Below, one piece after another: positions 7,147 to 13,896 of a stretch of DNA of 15,045 nt. How positions within the stretch are numbered: position 1 is the stretch's first letter; every line of letters starts with the position of its first letter. The notes beneath the pieces are model-generated. The model was given only the letters and a program-made list of their open reading frames with translations, did not search any database and was not told the DNA's origin. Location of the stretch: the NCBI GenBank assembly GCA_002367695.1, contig DFDK01000069.1, positions 1 to 15,045 on the forward strand, written 5' to 3'. A program made the position numbers and the translations under genes. The DNA is from Acidimicrobium sp. UBA3029. Lineage in GTDB: Bacteria; Actinomycetota; Acidimicrobiia; Acidimicrobiales; Ilumatobacteraceae.

Positions 7147-7713
7147 CTACACCTCCTGCAAGAACAATGAATGAATACGATTATCGCTGGTCAATTCTGG
7201 ATGAAACGACGCCACCATAACCGAACCTTGTCGAGCCAACACAACTTTGCCCTCGTGCCGCGAGAGCACCTCTACATCTGTGCCTAGTCGAACTACCTGT
7301 GGAGCACGTATAAACATGGCATGAAAAGGTGACTTTAGGCCTTCAACATTCAGTTCGGTCTCAAAACTTTCCACCTGACGACCATAGGCGTTGCGCTGTA
7401 CATCGATATCAATCGCCCCATAAAAGCGCTGATCTGGTCGCCCATCAGCAATGCTTTTTGCCAACAAGATCATCCCGGCGCAGGTTCCGAATACCGGCAT
7501 TGCATTGTTGATTCGTTCCGCAATTGGATCAAATAATTCGGACGTATTGAGCAAGTGCGACATCGTTGTTGACTCTCCGCCCGGCATCACGAGCGCGTCC
7601 ACCGAATTTAAATCTTGAGTCGTTCTCACTTGCACTGTGTCGGCGCCGAGGCTCTGCAACATTTCTTCGTGCACAGAAAATGCACCTTGCAATGCCAAGA
7701 TGCCAACTTTCAT
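7147..7713 (-). CDS. pdxT: Pyridoxal 5'-phosphate synthase glutaminase subunit PdxT
   Basis: PdxT hydrolyses glutamine and passes ammonia through a tunnel to PdxS for vitamin B6 synthesis. The 188-residue class I amidotransferase has the oxyanion-strand motif MPGGEST (43-49), the nucleophile elbow FGTCAGM with Cys78, and the His171/Glu173 pair in SFHPEL, completing the triad. It lies 49 bp after pdxS; that gap contains a strong inverted repeat. It ends 2 bp before yebC. No Shine-Dalgarno of note precedes ATG 7713 (GGTTATAGAT). Confidence 0.96.
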   Translation of the reverse strand: MKVGILALQGAFSVHEEMLQSLGADTVQVRTTQDLNSVDALVMPGGESTTMSHLLNTSELFDPIAERINNAMPVFGTCAGMILLAKSIADGRPDQRFYGAIDIDVQRNAYGRQVESFETELNVEGLKSPFHAMFIRAPQVVRLGTDVEVLSRHEGKVVLARQGSVMVASFHPELTSDNRIHSLFLQEV

Positions 7714-7737
7714 ATCTATAACCAGACTGTCAACACG

Positions 7738-7762
7738 TCAAACTCAATTGCCTTGAGTTTGA
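7738..7762 (-). repeat. Perfect 10-bp inverted repeat between pdxS and pdxT
   Basis: Read on the minus strand, TCAAACTCAA is followed by a 5-nt loop (GGCAA) and the exact complement TTGAGTTTGA. The first arm begins immediately after the pdxS TAA. There is no U-tract after the stem, so a classical intrinsic terminator is unlikely. It could be an mRNA stabiliser or processing element that sets the pdxS:pdxT ratio, or an operator. The function is inferred. Confidence 0.6.
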
Positions 7763-8665
7763 TTACCAACCGCGCTCGGCATAACGCTCGTTGATCTGAT
7801 CCATTCCGATACCTGTCATCGGGGCTCCAAGATTGCGACTCACTTTTGCCAAAATGTCGGCATCGAGATAATGGGTCGTTGCTTCAACAATTGCCTTTGC
7901 TCGCGGCGAAGGATCGTCGCTCTTGAATATGCCTGAGCCGACGAACACCGACTGTGCACCTAGCTGCATTGCCAATGCGGCATCTGCTGGCGTGGCGATA
8001 CCGCCAGCGCAAAACAATGGCACTTGCAGCAACCCAGTCTCAGCAATTTCTTGAACGAGTGGTAATGGTGCACCGAGTTTTTTGGCCCAATCAAACAACT
8101 CTGCCGAGTCGGCTTGAGTAATTTTACGAATGTCACCAAAGATGTTGCGCAGGTGACGCACTGCTTCGACAACATTGCCGGTGCCTGCTTCGCCCTTTGA
8201 ACGAATAAGTGCAGCACCTTCACTGATGCGGCGAAGTGCCTCACCTAAATTAGTTGCACCACAAACAAACGGCGTATCAAATGCCAACTTGTCGATGTGA
8301 TGTGTTTCGTCAGCCGGGGTGAGCACCTCTGATTCGTCGATGAAGTCAACACCAAGTGACTGCAAAATTTGGGCTTCAACAAAGTGTCCGATGCGAGCTT
8401 TGGCCATGACTGGAATTGTCACGCTTGCCTGAATCGCGATAATCATTTCGGGATCGCTCATTCTGGCGACACCGCCGTCACGACGGATGTCGGCAGGCAC
8501 GCGCTCAAGCGCCATCACTGCCACTGCACCAGCATCTTCAGCGATCTTTGCTTGTTCAGAGTTGACGACGTCCATAATGACGCCGCCCTTTAGCATCTCG
8601 GCCAAACCCCGCTTGATCTGCATTGACCCCGTTGTACGTGCAACATTCTTTGTCATGCGATCCAT
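7763..8665 (-). CDS. pdxS: Pyridoxal 5'-phosphate synthase lyase subunit PdxS
   Basis: PdxS is the dodecameric (beta/alpha)8 synthase that makes PLP from ribose 5-phosphate, glyceraldehyde 3-phosphate and ammonia, independently of deoxyxylulose phosphate. The 300-residue protein has KRGLAEMLKGGVIMDVV (18-34, Asp32), the Schiff-base Lys89 in VMAKARIGH, and the second catalytic Lys157 in RSKGEAGTGN. GGIATPADAALAMQLGAQSVFVGSGIF is present near the C-terminus. The N-terminus before residue 15 is variable in the family. ATG 8665 gives the longest sensible protein. The in-frame ATG at 8656 is a real alternative, because TACGAT lies exactly 7 nt before it, as at other starts here. It follows the DUF3048 gene by 43-51 bp. 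Confidence 0.97.
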   Translation of the reverse strand: MDRMTKNVARTTGSMQIKRGLAEMLKGGVIMDVVNSEQAKIAEDAGAVAVMALERVPADIRRDGGVARMSDPEMIIAIQASVTIPVMAKARIGHFVEAQILQSLGVDFIDESEVLTPADETHHIDKLAFDTPFVCGATNLGEALRRISEGAALIRSKGEAGTGNVVEAVRHLRNIFGDIRKITQADSAELFDWAKKLGAPLPLVQEIAETGLLQVPLFCAGGIATPADAALAMQLGAQSVFVGSGIFKSDDPSPRAKAIVEATTHYLDADILAKVSRNLGAPMTGIGMDQINERYAERGW

Positions 8666-8685
8666 CGTACAGAGATCATTACCGA

Positions 8686-8707
8686 CACAAACGATCGGTT
8701 ATTTGTG
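8686..8707. repeat. Inverted repeat upstream of pdxS
   Basis: CACAAA and its exact complement TTTGTG flank a 10-nt centre containing CGATCG, about 20 bp upstream of the pdxS start and just after the DUF3048 stop. It could be a regulator site or a weak hairpin between the two transcription units. The arms are short, so chance is possible. Confidence 0.3.
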
Positions 8708-8716
8708 ACTGTTTTC

Positions 8717-9772
8717 TTAGAGAAACTTAACGTCGTCTGGGTTCGTGCCAACAGGGACCACGGCAGTTTTTGCTGCTCGGGCAATCTCAACAAACGTCTG
8801 GCCTGGAGTGAGTTTGATCACTGCCCCGCTCAAATCTTTGAGTAAGAACGGCTTCAGGCGATCGGTTCGCTCCCACGTGCCCTCGATCAAAGTGCCATTA
8901 GTGAACACATACACTTTTCCGCCACCGAGGGTCTTGGCTGCCGGGCTGTATTTATTGGTGTACACAACTTCAAGAACAATAACGTTGGGCATGGCGAGTT
9001 GTACGCCTTCAGTATCCACGTCAGGAGTGTTTTCTTGCAGTCGCAAAAACTCTCCAGTGGCTGCATCCCAGTCCCATTGCACCCTCACACCATCCATCGA
9101 AACTTTCACACCAGCTGTTGGTTCTGCAGCTGCCGGTGCTGCATCGCTAGCAGTGCGATACGAAAACTGTGCGGGTGGCGCCATTGCACCCTCTGGGCTC
9201 AATGTCCACAACTTGGTAGTTTCTGCGATCAAGTTGTGCGGTGCTGAGCGACCGCTATCGCGAGCGAATCCGCCATCCTTATTTGCCACTGTGTAACTCA
9301 AGTCAACGAGATCAGATTTTTTGATCGCAGCTGAAACCTTTTCGTTGCCACCACTCCACACAAACAACGGATTGATAAGCGCACCCAATAGGTCGATGTC
9401 TTGAAAGCGACCACTACGAATCGGACCGACGGGGTCTGAGCCTTCACTTTGGAAAACTGCAGCTAGTCGCGTCAACTTTTCAACATTCTCTTCAAAAATG
9501 ATGTCCGCCTGATTGATCCCCGCCTGCGGACGAGCAGAAGGATGGTTGTCAATCTTGACAACCATCGCAGGGCGAGTCAGCGTTGATGGATCAGTATTTG
9601 GCAAACCCGTTAACGGGTTAACGATCTCCGGAACCGTTGTTTCAGTCACGACGGTGGTTTCTACTGCCGTACTAGCTGTCGTAACCGAAGCGACTGATGA
9701 GCCACCACAGGCAGCAAGTGCCAACAATGAACTAGCAACGATTGAACCAAATATTAATGAGCGATTTTTCAT
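8717..9772 (-). CDS. DUF3048 (YerB-like) lipoprotein
   Basis: The 351-residue protein has a lipoprotein signal: Lys/Arg N-terminus, hydrophobic core (7-19) and lipobox LAAC with the modified Cys22, so it should be anchored on the outer face of the membrane. A Thr/Val-rich linker (about 30-48) follows. Then come the two DUF3048 parts: N-terminal with NPLTGLP, RPAMVVKIDNHPSARPQAGINQADIIFEE and GPIRSGRFQDI (about 51-195), and C-terminal from about 225 with a WDW segment and LLKDLSGAVIKLTPGQTFVEI near the end. This domain pair is that of Bacillus YerB; its biochemical role is not known to me. It starts 2 bp after the htpX stop, with AGAGAG as a likely ribosome binding site inside the end of htpX, so it is co-translated with a membrane protease gene, suggesting an envelope role. 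Confidence 0.88.
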   Translation of the reverse strand: MKNRSLIFGSIVASSLLALAACGGSSVASVTTASTAVETTVVTETTVPEIVNPLTGLPNTDPSTLTRPAMVVKIDNHPSARPQAGINQADIIFEENVEKLTRLAAVFQSEGSDPVGPIRSGRFQDIDLLGALINPLFVWSGGNEKVSAAIKKSDLVDLSYTVANKDGGFARDSGRSAPHNLIAETTKLWTLSPEGAMAPPAQFSYRTASDAAPAAAEPTAGVKVSMDGVRVQWDWDAATGEFLRLQENTPDVDTEGVQLAMPNVIVLEVVYTNKYSPAAKTLGGGKVYVFTNGTLIEGTWERTDRLKPFLLKDLSGAVIKLTPGQTFVEIARAAKTAVVPVGTNPDDVKFL

Positions 9773-9774
9773 GT

Positions 9775-10680
9775 TTAGATCTCTCTGAGCAGCGCAATTC
9801 TCTCTGCCAATGGGGGATGCGTATTAAAAAGTTTATGCCACATGCCGAGTCGACCGGTGTCATTCACCCCCGACATTGGTTGCTCAATCCACATATGGGC
9901 CGTTGCCATGCTGGCCGAATGGGTGACGGTACTATCTGCCTGAAGTTTTTCAAGCGCCGAGATAAGGCCAGGCGGATATCGGGTCATTTTGCATGCCGAG
10001 ACATCAGCCAAAGTTTCACGCCTCCGACTAACGGCGGCCTGCATAATCTTGGCCAGGATCGGTGCGAGTATCAATAGAGCAATACCAACGAAAGCAAGCG
10101 GGTTGGTACTGTCACGGCGATCGTTCCCGCGGCTCACTCGACCGCCATTCCACCACATCATACGAATTGTGATGTCTGTAATGAGAGCAATTGTCCCAAC
10201 CAGTGTGACCGCCAATGTGCTCACCAAAATATCGTAATTCTTGATATGTGAAAGTTCGTGGGCAACGACTCCCTCCAACTCAACACGATTCATCTTTTCT
10301 AGCAGTCCCGTCGTGACTGCAATTGCAGCGTGCTTAGGGTTACGACCAGTCGCAAACGCGTTTGGTGCATCATCACGAATAATGAACACGCCCGGTTTCG
10401 GCAGTCCGCTCGCGATACATAATCCTTCGACCAGGTTGTGCAGGCGACGAAACTCCACTGGATCAGCCGGCACTGCACGGCTAACCGCCAACGCTACGGA
10501 ATCAGATTTCCAGTACGAACCAAATGCAAACACGGCCGAAAACACCAACGCGATAAGTGTCCCTGTGGTTCCGTTACCAATCAGCACACCAACAGCCATA
10601 CCAACCATCACGGTAATGATGATGAAACCGGTGAGCAAGAAAAATGTGCGTCGCTTATTTGACGCAATGAGGTCATTCAT
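9775..10680 (-). CDS. htpX: M48-family membrane zinc metalloprotease HtpX
   Basis: HtpX degrades misfolded membrane proteins from the cytoplasmic face. From ATG 10680 the protein has 301 residues and the family N-terminus (MNDLIASNKRRT). Membrane segments lie at about 13-35 and 39-57, then the zinc motif HELSH (His141, Glu142, His145), with the third ligand in SRRRETLAD (Glu222). Further hydrophobic segments are at about 151-170 and 195-212. The frame also has a TTG start at 10698, six codons upstream; I prefer the ATG because it matches the family start. It follows lemA with 23 bp between and precedes the DUF3048 gene by 2 bp. lemA-htpX is a recurrent pair across bacteria. Confidence 0.94.
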   Translation of the reverse strand: MNDLIASNKRRTFFLLTGFIIITVMVGMAVGVLIGNGTTGTLIALVFSAVFAFGSYWKSDSVALAVSRAVPADPVEFRRLHNLVEGLCIASGLPKPGVFIIRDDAPNAFATGRNPKHAAIAVTTGLLEKMNRVELEGVVAHELSHIKNYDILVSTLAVTLVGTIALITDITIRMMWWNGGRVSRGNDRRDSTNPLAFVGIALLILAPILAKIMQAAVSRRRETLADVSACKMTRYPPGLISALEKLQADSTVTHSASMATAHMWIEQPMSGVNDTGRLGMWHKLFNTHPPLAERIALLREI

Positions 10681-10703
10681 AAAATATCGATCTACCAATC
10701 CAA

Positions 10704-11255
10704 TTAAAATTTGACTTGTGGGGTGTCGCGTGCAGCATCTTCAGCTTCGAAGTATTCGCGTTTTGCGAACTTAAATACTCGAGCAATGATAAAGCCAGGG
10801 AATTTCTGAATAGCAGAGTTGTACGACAGCACAGCATCGCCATAAAACTGCCTCGCATAGGCAATGCGACTTTCTGTATTGGACAGTTCTTCTTGCAAAG
10901 AAACAAACCCTTGATTGGCCTTGAGGTCTGGGTACGCCTCAGAAAGAGCAAACAATTGACGCAGGGCTCCAGTAATTGCAGAGTCGGCCGCTGCTTGCGC
11001 ATTCGGCGATGAGGAGGCACCGATCGCCGAATTCCGCGCCTGGACCACAGCGTCCAATGTTGCCTTTTCATGGGATGCATACCCCTTGACAGTTTCGACC
11101 AAGTTTGGAATGAGGTCGAGTCGTCTTTTGAGCTGAACGTCAATTTGTGACCACGCATTGTCGACTTCATTGCGACGACGAACGAGCGAGTTGTATATCG
11201 CAATGATCGAGACAGCGATTAACGCGATGACGACGAGATTCACAAGATTGCTCAT
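10704..11255 (-). CDS. lemA: LemA family membrane-anchored protein
   Basis: LemA proteins have an N-terminal membrane helix and a long alpha-helical domain. Their exact function is unsettled, but they often accompany HtpX-type proteases. The 183-residue protein has a hydrophobic helix at about 5-22, then RRRNEVDNAWSQIDVQLKRRLDLIPNLVETVKGYASHEK (26-64), the family hallmark. An alpha-helical region follows, with LQEELSNTESRIAYARQFYGDAVLSYN near 120-147 and FPGFIIARVFKFAKREYFE at about 151-169. The length is typical. It is the first gene of the lemA-htpX-DUF3048 set. TAGACT lies exactly 7 nt before ATG 11255, consistent with a leaderless transcript; the intervening AGGGG is too close to the ATG to be a good Shine-Dalgarno. 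Confidence 0.94.
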   Translation of the reverse strand: MSNLVNLVVIALIAVSIIAIYNSLVRRRNEVDNAWSQIDVQLKRRLDLIPNLVETVKGYASHEKATLDAVVQARNSAIGASSSPNAQAAADSAITGALRQLFALSEAYPDLKANQGFVSLQEELSNTESRIAYARQFYGDAVLSYNSAIQKFPGFIIARVFKFAKREYFEAEDAARDTPQVKF

Positions 11256-11268
11256 ATCCCCTAGTCTA
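11256..11268 (-). promoter_or_regulatory. Candidate -10 box / leaderless promoter of lemA
   Basis: On the minus strand TAGACT (11268-11263) is followed by AGGGGAT and the lemA ATG. This TANNNT-7 nt-start layout recurs at ruvC, pimA and tgt. A 56-bp gap separates lemA from the pimA-like gene, enough room for its own promoter. A -35 element was not recognised. Confidence 0.45.
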
Positions 11269-11269
11269 C

Positions 11270-11286
11270 GCCACTGCTACAGCGGC
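11270..11286 (-). other. Short hairpin in the pimA-lemA gap
   Basis: Minus-strand GCCGCTG and CAGTGGC can form a 7-bp stem (one G-U pair) with a 3-nt loop. It lies after the pimA-like gene and just upstream of the lemA -10 candidate. It lacks a trailing U-tract, so it may be a weak or factor-assisted terminator separating the two units, or chance. Confidence 0.28.
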
Positions 11287-11311
11287 TTGAGGCTGCCCAA
11301 TATCTCTAGCT

Positions 11312-12484
11312 CTATGAACGGGAACTCGGAGAACGCCGAAGCACGCGATGTTCGAACATCGAAAGAAGTTTGTTGGGCTGCACCACGATCTCATCATTCT
11401 TTTCAGCCGCTAAGAGTCTCTCATAGATCAATACATACTCTTCGGCAAGACGCTGCATCGAAAAATCTTCTGCACGCTTCAGACCACCAGTCACCAAGCG
11501 CTGCGTCAACTTTGAGTCGTTAACAATCCGAGTGATTGAATTCGCTAGTTGCTCCTCGTCGCCAGGTGCAACAAGTAACGCATTTAATTCGTGTGTAGCG
11601 ACATTGCGATACCCGTCGATATCAGTGGTGACGAGTGGGGCCGCTGCAGCCATTGCCTCAAGTAGAACTATGCCAAAGGATTCGCCCCTCAATGACGGTG
11701 CACAAAAAACAGTACAGCGTGAAAGTCGATCGAGCTTGTCTGTTTCTGTGATTCGTCCAAGCCACGAAATACGTTTATCACTTTCATGCAACCTGTGCAT
11801 TTCGTTTATACCTGGACCATCAGCCGCTATCCACAATGAAAAATTATGCGGCAAGTACTTCATCGCACCAAGCAATACTTCTAGCCCCTTACGGGGTTCA
11901 AAACGGCCGCAGAAAAAAATAGTTGGCTGAGCCTCACGCTGAGCGCCAGTCTTTAAGTAGCGAGAAGTTTCAATACCGTTGAATAGCACCTGATAGTCGC
12001 CGTCGAGATACCTGGATGCAAGTTCCTTTGCGGCATCCGACACCGCAACTCGCGCACTCAAGTGATTGGCAGCCCAGCGCGCAGTTTTGTTGAGAACTCG
12101 ATACGAAGACGAATCGCCAGCTGCATGAAATGTTCCTACCGTCGGTGCCAGCCGCAACAACAACGACGTGACCGTAGGACCAGGCACGATGGGTTCGTGT
12201 AGATGGATGATGTCGAAGGCCTCGTCATTTAGAGCCCGAATCGTTCGCAATGCCGCTGATGGATCTGGCGCGAGCGGCGCAACAGATCCGTTGGCGGAGG
12301 TTGGCAGGCTCTGACCCAACGGTGTCACAAATGGCTCAGGGGGCGGACCATCACATGGCGCAAGCACCCGTACTTCGTGGCCGATCCGTCGAAGTTCGCG
12401 CGCCAAACCCATGACTTGGGCTTGCACCCCACCCGGAACTGACACGCTGTAGGGACTCACCATTGCAACCCGCAACATGTTCAC
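11312..12484 (-). CDS. pimA: GT4 glycosyltransferase, PimA-like phosphatidylinositol mannosyltransferase
   Basis: PimA adds the first mannose from GDP-mannose to phosphatidylinositol on the inner face of the membrane, beginning PIM/lipomannan synthesis. The 390-residue GT-B protein shares PimA's N-terminal MVSPYSVSVPGGVQ with the phosphate-binding Gly-Gly (18-19), HLHEP (95-98) and GTFH with His120. It also has VAVSD (147-150), FCGRFEPRKG with Arg194 and Lys199, and SLRGESFGIVLLEAM with Glu268 and Glu276 (E-x7-E). Residues about 361-390 form a basic C-terminal extension. Synteny with pdxST-yebC-ruvCAB supports PimA over a generic GT4, although the usual PI synthase and acyltransferase neighbours are absent. 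The start is GTG 12484 or ATG 12478; TACCGT 7 nt before the GTG favours GTG with a leaderless message. Confidence 0.87.
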   Translation of the reverse strand: MNMLRVAMVSPYSVSVPGGVQAQVMGLARELRRIGHEVRVLAPCDGPPPEPFVTPLGQSLPTSANGSVAPLAPDPSAALRTIRALNDEAFDIIHLHEPIVPGPTVTSLLLRLAPTVGTFHAAGDSSSYRVLNKTARWAANHLSARVAVSDAAKELASRYLDGDYQVLFNGIETSRYLKTGAQREAQPTIFFCGRFEPRKGLEVLLGAMKYLPHNFSLWIAADGPGINEMHRLHESDKRISWLGRITETDKLDRLSRCTVFCAPSLRGESFGIVLLEAMAAAAPLVTTDIDGYRNVATHELNALLVAPGDEEQLANSITRIVNDSKLTQRLVTGGLKRAEDFSMQRLAEEYVLIYERLLAAEKNDEIVVQPNKLLSMFEHRVLRRSPSSRS

Positions 12485-12497
12485 GCCGTATACGGTA
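12485..12497 (-). promoter_or_regulatory. Candidate -10 box / leaderless promoter of the pimA-like gene
   Basis: On the minus strand TACCGT (12497-12492) is followed by ATACGGC and GTG 12484. It is the same hexamer and spacing as at tgt. It overlaps the palindrome CCGTATACGG, so a regulator bound there would compete with polymerase. No -35 was found. Confidence 0.42.
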
Positions 12498-12514
12498 GAC
12501 CGTCTAGGAGCTAG
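12486..12514. repeat. Run of three adjacent small palindromes in the divergent promoter region
   Basis: CCGTATACGG (12486-12495) is a perfect 10-bp palindrome. TAGAC-C-GTCTA (12496-12506) has perfect 5-bp arms. CTAG-GAG-CTAG (12504-12514) has two CTAG copies with a 3-nt spacer. They fill the pimA-proximal part of the 83-bp gap between the pimA-like gene and the divergently read LLM gene, so operator function is plausible but unproven. Confidence 0.42.
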
Positions 12515-12567
12515 TTAGCCGAATAAACAACAAAACACAACAAAGTCAGCACGAAAGCAGTAAGACC

Positions 12568-13500
12568 ATGACGCAATTCCCTATAAATCCGTATTCCAAG
12601 CCAGCAATTTCGATCGTCGCATCGCCCACCAAACGCAATCCAATTTTGGAGTTGGCGCTCAAGGCCGAACAACTCGGTTTTGAAGGTCTCGCCTGCCCAA
12701 GTCTCGGTGGCACTATGGCACTGTGCACATCGCTCGCCCACGCCACAAACACAATTCATTTCTGGACATCGATACAACCGATGTATTACAGCCACCCAGT
12801 TGAGACTGCAAATACAGCCGCACACATTCACGAAATTTCTCGCGGACGATTTGGTCTCGGCATCGGTGTCAGCCATGGACCTGTTGTGCAACGGCTCGGA
12901 GTCGAGACCGGCAAGCCACTGAGCGATATTTCCAATTATGTTGACGCAATGCGTGCCAGTGAGCGATTTTCAGGCGAACTTCCACCGATTTATCTAGCAA
13001 CACTGCGCGACAAAATGCTCGCGCTCTCACATCAAATCTCCGAAGGCGCAATCTGGGCGAACGCGTCGTTGCGCGACATTGGGCGCCAGGTTGCAACACT
13101 CCCCGCCGACAAACGATCGACATTCTTTATGTCCAACATGGTTCCAACCATCATCAGCGACGATATTGAAGCAGCGTTAGCCCTGCATCGCAAAACATTG
13201 ACTGGCTATGTCTCGCTACCCAACTATCGAAACTATTGGCGCACTGCTGGGTATCTCGACGAGATGGACGCAATCGAAAATGTGCTCGCAACAACCCCCA
13301 AAGACTTAATGGTCGAAACGTTGCAAGCAACCATGAGCGACTCATGGTTACGCGACTGCACTATCTCCGGATCAGTAACTCAAGTGCGCGAACAATTTGC
13401 AGCATGGGCCAACGCAGGTGTTTTGCCAATCGCAGTGATGTCGTCTACCAGTGGTGGTCAGGCGAAGGCAATCAACGAACTTTTTGATGCATTTGCATAG
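12568..13500 (+). CDS. LLM-class flavin/F420-dependent oxidoreductase
   Basis: Bacterial-luciferase-like monooxygenases and F420-dependent reductases share a TIM-barrel fold. The 310-residue protein has the conserved substrate-face pattern ELALKAEQLGFEGLACP (28-44) and the family hallmark ISRGRFGLGIGVSHG (90-104), followed by the VQRLG element. LRDKMLALSHQISEGAIWANAS (146-167) resembles the second conserved barrel block of F420-type members. Actinobacteria carry many such paralogues, so substrate and cofactor (FMN or F420) cannot be assigned. It is the only plus-strand gene, divergent from the pimA-like gene across 83 bp and convergent with arsC at 6 bp. ATG 12568 lacks a clear Shine-Dalgarno, so the precise start is slightly uncertain. 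Confidence 0.88.
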   Translation: MTQFPINPYSKPAISIVASPTKRNPILELALKAEQLGFEGLACPSLGGTMALCTSLAHATNTIHFWTSIQPMYYSHPVETANTAAHIHEISRGRFGLGIGVSHGPVVQRLGVETGKPLSDISNYVDAMRASERFSGELPPIYLATLRDKMLALSHQISEGAIWANASLRDIGRQVATLPADKRSTFFMSNMVPTIISDDIEAALALHRKTLTGYVSLPNYRNYWRTAGYLDEMDAIENVLATTPKDLMVETLQATMSDSWLRDCTISGSVTQVREQFAAWANAGVLPIAVMSSTSGGQAKAINELFDAFA

Positions 13501-13506
13501 AGCGAA

Positions 13507-13896
13507 TTACGCGATTTGCGCGATTAAGTCCTCAACGAGTTTTTGAATTTCATCACGGATTGGACGCACGGCATCTACACCCTGACCAGCGGGATCATTG
13601 AGTGGCCAATCTACATACTTCTTGCCAGGCAAAAACGGGCATGCATCACCACAACCCATTGTCACAACGACATCAACGGCATCCAACATCTCCATCGTCC
13701 ACAATTGCGGTTGAGCAGATGCAATGTCGATTCCGACTTCCTTCATTACTGCAACGGCTGAGGGATTAATTGAATTCGCCGGTTCCGATCCGGCCGAAAA
13801 GACGGTGACTCGACCTACCGCGAGGTGACGCATAAATCCTGCCGCCATTTGCGACCGGCCAGAGTTGTGAATGCACAAAAACAAGACACCCTTCAT
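13507..13896 (-). CDS. arsC: Arsenate reductase ArsC (low-molecular-weight phosphatase fold)
   Basis: This enzyme reduces arsenate to arsenite in the cytoplasm. The 129-residue protein has the P-loop Cys-x5-Arg: FLCIHNSGRSQMAAGF with Cys8. A second cysteine cluster, TMGCGDACPFLPG, holds Cys82 and Cys86, followed by the DWPLNDPAGQ block (96-105) with the catalytic Asp. The GCGDAC form is that of actinobacterial ArsC enzymes, which use mycothiol/mycoredoxin or thioredoxin; which one applies here is not decidable. The frame is open upstream to 14088, but that part lies inside the aquaporin gene. ATG 13896 overlaps the aquaporin TGA as ATGA (13893-13896), indicating translational coupling. It ends 6 bp from the stop of the convergent LLM gene. 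Confidence 0.94.
   Translation of the reverse strand: MKGVLFLCIHNSGRSQMAAGFMRHLAVGRVTVFSAGSEPANSINPSAVAVMKEVGIDIASAQPQLWTMEMLDAVDVVVTMGCGDACPFLPGKKYVDWPLNDPAGQGVDAVRPIRDEIQKLVEDLIAQIA

Noticed and set aside
6671..7174. 167-codon plus-strand open frame antisense to yebC
   Set aside because: It is antisense to a highly conserved gene; composition is unlike a real protein and there is no start context.
7714..7736. TTGACA followed by TATAGAT upstream of pdxT as a promoter
   Set aside because: The two elements are separated by only about 7 nt, far below the 16-18 nt needed for a -35/-10 pair.
11347..11360. Perfect 14-bp palindrome GATGTTCGAACATC inside the pimA-like gene
   Set aside because: It is internal to the coding sequence near the 3' end, has the half-sites in the reverse order to a LexA box, and no gene start is close; probably chance. 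A genome-wide recurrence would change this.
12511..12891. 126-codon minus-strand open frame antisense to the LLM gene start
   Set aside because: The LLM frame has clear family motifs; the antisense product is Cys/Trp-rich without domain features.
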